Assembly (NCBI GenBank): GCA_038241115.1
Contig: JBBRGA010000095.1
Span: forward strand, 1-13,021
Origin: JANYJJ01 sp038241115
Lineage (GTDB): Bacteria > Pseudomonadota > Gammaproteobacteria > Burkholderiales > Burkholderiaceae_C
Direction: 5' to 3'
Length of the DNA stretch: 13,021 bases
This document shows, in pieces, positions 11,410 to 13,021 of the stretch. A model generated the notes under the pieces. It was given only the letters and a program-made list of their open reading frames with translations. It had not been told where the DNA came from and did not search any database. How positions within the stretch are numbered: the stretch's first letter is position 1; each line of letters starts with the position of its first letter. The position numbers and the translations under genes are program-made.

Positions 11410-12207
11410 TCAGTGTTCATCGCCAAGCTGTTGCTCGCGCAGCAGCTTCCAAACGTGGGTGCGCAGGTGCACAAATGAAGGCAGGTCCATCACGTCTTCA
11501 ATGCGCTTGTGTTGGTCCCAGGCTTCGGCGTCGCGGGTGGTTTTGACATCGATGATTTCGCGGATGGTTCCGGGTCGGCGCGACATCACCACGATGCGGT
11601 CGGCCAGGTACACCGCCTCTTCCACGGCGTGCGTGATGAACAGCACCGTGCGCGGGTTCTTGCGCGCCAGGCGAACCAGCTCTTCCTGCATGACCACCCG
11701 CGTCTGCGCATCGAGCGCGCCGAATGGCTCGTCCATCAGAAGCACCTTGGGGTCGAGCACGTAAGCGCGTGCGATGGCCACGCGCTGCTGCATGCCGCCA
11801 GACAGTTGGTGCGGATAGGCCTGCTCGTAGCCGCCCAGGGCCATGAGTTCAATGATTTGCTCGATGCGGCGCCTGCGTTCGGCCGCGTCAACCGCCAACG
11901 AGTGCAGACCGAACTCGATGTTGTCCCAGACGGTTTTCCATGGGAAAAGCGCAAACGCCTGGAACACCACCGCGCGGTCTGGGCCCGGTTGAGTCACCAC
12001 TTCGCCGTCGACCTTGACCTGCCCTGCGGTAGGGTGCTCGAGGCCGGCGGCCATGCGCAAGCAAGTGGTTTTGCCGCAGCCCGACGGGCCGACGATGGCC
12101 ACAAATTCGCGGTCTTTCACCTCCAGGTTGATGTCTTGCAGCGCCACGAAGTCTTTGCCGTTTTGGCGAAACACGCGTTGCACGTTTTCGAATTGGATGA
12201 TGGCCAT
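11410..12207 (-). CDS. ABC transporter ATP-binding protein (SsuB/TauB type)
   Basis: A 265-residue cytoplasmic ATPase that powers the importer, presumably as a homodimer. It has Walker A GPSGCGKTT (40-48), Q-loop Q83, signature LSGGMQQR (135-142), Walker B VLLMDE with catalytic E160, the GALD D-loop and switch H193. The LEHPTAGQVKVDG segment, the FALFPWKTVWDNI stretch after the Q-loop and the FGALDAQTR segment after Walker B are typical of the nitrate/sulfonate/taurine ATPase subfamily. The length is normal for that group. Start at 12207 is preceded by GAAGAAAA, a moderate ribosome site. It lies 27 bases after the permease gene and 63 bases before the binding-protein gene. Confidence 0.95.
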   Translation of the reverse strand: MAIIQFENVQRVFRQNGKDFVALQDINLEVKDREFVAIVGPSGCGKTTCLRMAAGLEHPTAGQVKVDGEVVTQPGPDRAVVFQAFALFPWKTVWDNIEFGLHSLAVDAAERRRRIEQIIELMALGGYEQAYPHQLSGGMQQRVAIARAYVLDPKVLLMDEPFGALDAQTRVVMQEELVRLARKNPRTVLFITHAVEEAVYLADRIVVMSRRPGTIREIIDVKTTRDAEAWDQHKRIEDVMDLPSFVHLRTHVWKLLREQQLGDEH

Positions 12208-12234
12208 CAGATTTTCTTCAAGTTCAGCACGCGC

Positions 12235-13017
12235 TCAGATTCCACGGCGGCGCTCGATCACTGTTTGCACACGCCGCAGCGCAATGTCCAGCGCCAGCCC
12301 GACCATGCCGATGGCCAGCATGCCGGACATCACGATGGTGGTCGACACTGCCGCCTGGCCCTTGACCATCATGTTGCCGACGCCGCTGGCCGCCACGATG
12401 AGCTCGGCCCCCACCAGCGACTGCCAGCCCAGCCCCGCCGAAATGCGCACGCCCGCCACGATCGACGGAATGGCAGCGGGCAGCAGCACTTCGGTCATTG
12501 AGCGCCAGGCGCTGGCACCCAACATCTGCGATGCCTCGAGGTACTTGCGATCCACCTGTCGAGCACCCCGGTAGGTGTTGATCAGCACTGGCGGGAACGC
12601 GCCCATGAAGATGATGAGCACCGGCCCGCCGATGCCGGTGCCAAACCACAGCGCGGCAAAGGGCACCCAGGCAATCGGCGCGACAAAGCGCACGGCCTCA
12701 AACAAGGGGCCGACGATCTTGTCCATCCAGCGGAACCAGGCCATCAGCAGACCCAGCGGGATGCCGACAAGCACCGCCAGAATGAAGCCCATGGCAAAAC
12801 GCTGCAGACTGGAAAGCAGGTGGATTTGCAGCGTGTAGCCGGCAAATGGCTCACGGGTCAGCTGGACCAGTCGTGCAATGATTTCCCACGGCGCGGGCAG
12901 AAAAGCGCGCGGCATCCAGCCTGACACGGCCATGGCGGACCACAGGAAAATGAAACCGGCGGCGCCCGCCACGCTCAATGCCCAGAAGCGGCCCGCAGGC
13001 AAACGCGGCTCTAACAT
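12235..13017 (-). CDS. ABC transporter permease (SsuC/TauC type), N-terminus at window edge
   Basis: A 260-residue inner-membrane permease with about six predicted transmembrane segments (roughly 12-32, 73-95, 104-125, 129-149, 184-210, 228-247). The conserved EAA loop that docks the ATPase is at 161-180: EA at the start, G167 and LLP at the end. ATG 13017 gives a complete first membrane segment and normal length, but only four bases remain upstream and they are in-frame open, so a slightly longer N-terminus cannot be excluded. It is the first gene of the visible operon; being permease-first and binding-protein-last differs from the common tauABC order. The substrate class follows the neighbouring binding protein. 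Confidence 0.93.
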   Translation of the reverse strand: MLEPRLPAGRFWALSVAGAAGFIFLWSAMAVSGWMPRAFLPAPWEIIARLVQLTREPFAGYTLQIHLLSSLQRFAMGFILAVLVGIPLGLLMAWFRWMDKIVGPLFEAVRFVAPIAWVPFAALWFGTGIGGPVLIIFMGAFPPVLINTYRGARQVDRKYLEASQMLGASAWRSMTEVLLPAAIPSIVAGVRISAGLGWQSLVGAELIVAASGVGNMMVKGQAAVSTTIVMSGMLAIGMVGLALDIALRRVQTVIERRRGI

Positions 13018-13021
13018 TATT

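Larger units (their letters stand above)
5780..13017 (-). other. Seven-gene operon: sulfonate-type ABC importer plus four oxidoreductase/aminotransferase genes
   Basis: All seven genes run on the - strand with gaps of 27, 63, 40, -4, 24 and -4 bases in transcription order (permease, ATPase, binding protein, HisD-like, SDR, aminotransferase, zinc alcohol dehydrogenase). The spacing argues for a single transcript whose promoter lies beyond the right edge. No regulator is encoded in the window. Grouping a nitrate/sulfonate/taurine-class importer with three dehydrogenases and a transaminase points to uptake and catabolism of one compound, perhaps a C3 organosulfonate. Confidence 0.8.

Overview
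The window is GC-rich, tightly packed bacterial DNA. Gene content and protein style (a very long UvrA paralogue, SsuA/TauA-type sulfonate transport, a HisD-like sulfopropanediol-dehydrogenase relative) suggest a betaproteobacterium, probably Burkholderiales/Comamonadaceae. That placement is inferred from protein families; the window has no rRNA or other taxonomic marker.

Region 1 (1-5091, + strand) is one very large gene that enters from the left edge. It encodes a UvrA-type excinuclease subunit built as two UvrA units in tandem. Four ABC cassettes are recognisable by three Walker A motifs (the first must lie upstream), four LSGGE signatures and four Walker B motifs. The unit-B half carries a UvrB-binding-like domain.

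Region 2 (5092-5779) is a small boundary zone. It holds a beheaded nucleotidyltransferase gene, with the wing of its winged-helix domain but not the rest, overlapped by a 40-codon reading frame that may be a stub of a HEPN-type partner. This looks like the remains of a toxin/antitoxin-like module at the convergent junction between the two main transcription units.

Region 3 (5780-13017, - strand) is a seven-gene operon. In transcription order it encodes an ABC permease, an ABC ATPase and a secreted substrate-binding protein (SsuABC/TauABC type), then a histidinol-dehydrogenase-family enzyme, a short-chain dehydrogenase, a class III PLP aminotransferase and a zinc medium-chain alcohol dehydrogenase. 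Two junctions are 4-base ATGA overlaps and the other gaps are 24-63 bases. The permease is at the right edge, so the promoter and any regulator lie outside.

The combination of HisD-like, SDR and MDR dehydrogenases next to a sulfonate-type importer resembles the enzyme set of 2,3-dihydroxypropane-1-sulfonate (DHPS) breakdown (HpsN plus two 2-dehydrogenases). The aminotransferase and the ABC importer are not part of the described DHPS pathway. My best hypothesis is import and oxidation of a small organosulfonate, possibly an amino-sulfonate or amino-alcohol. No desulfonating enzyme is encoded here, so substrate and end product remain open.
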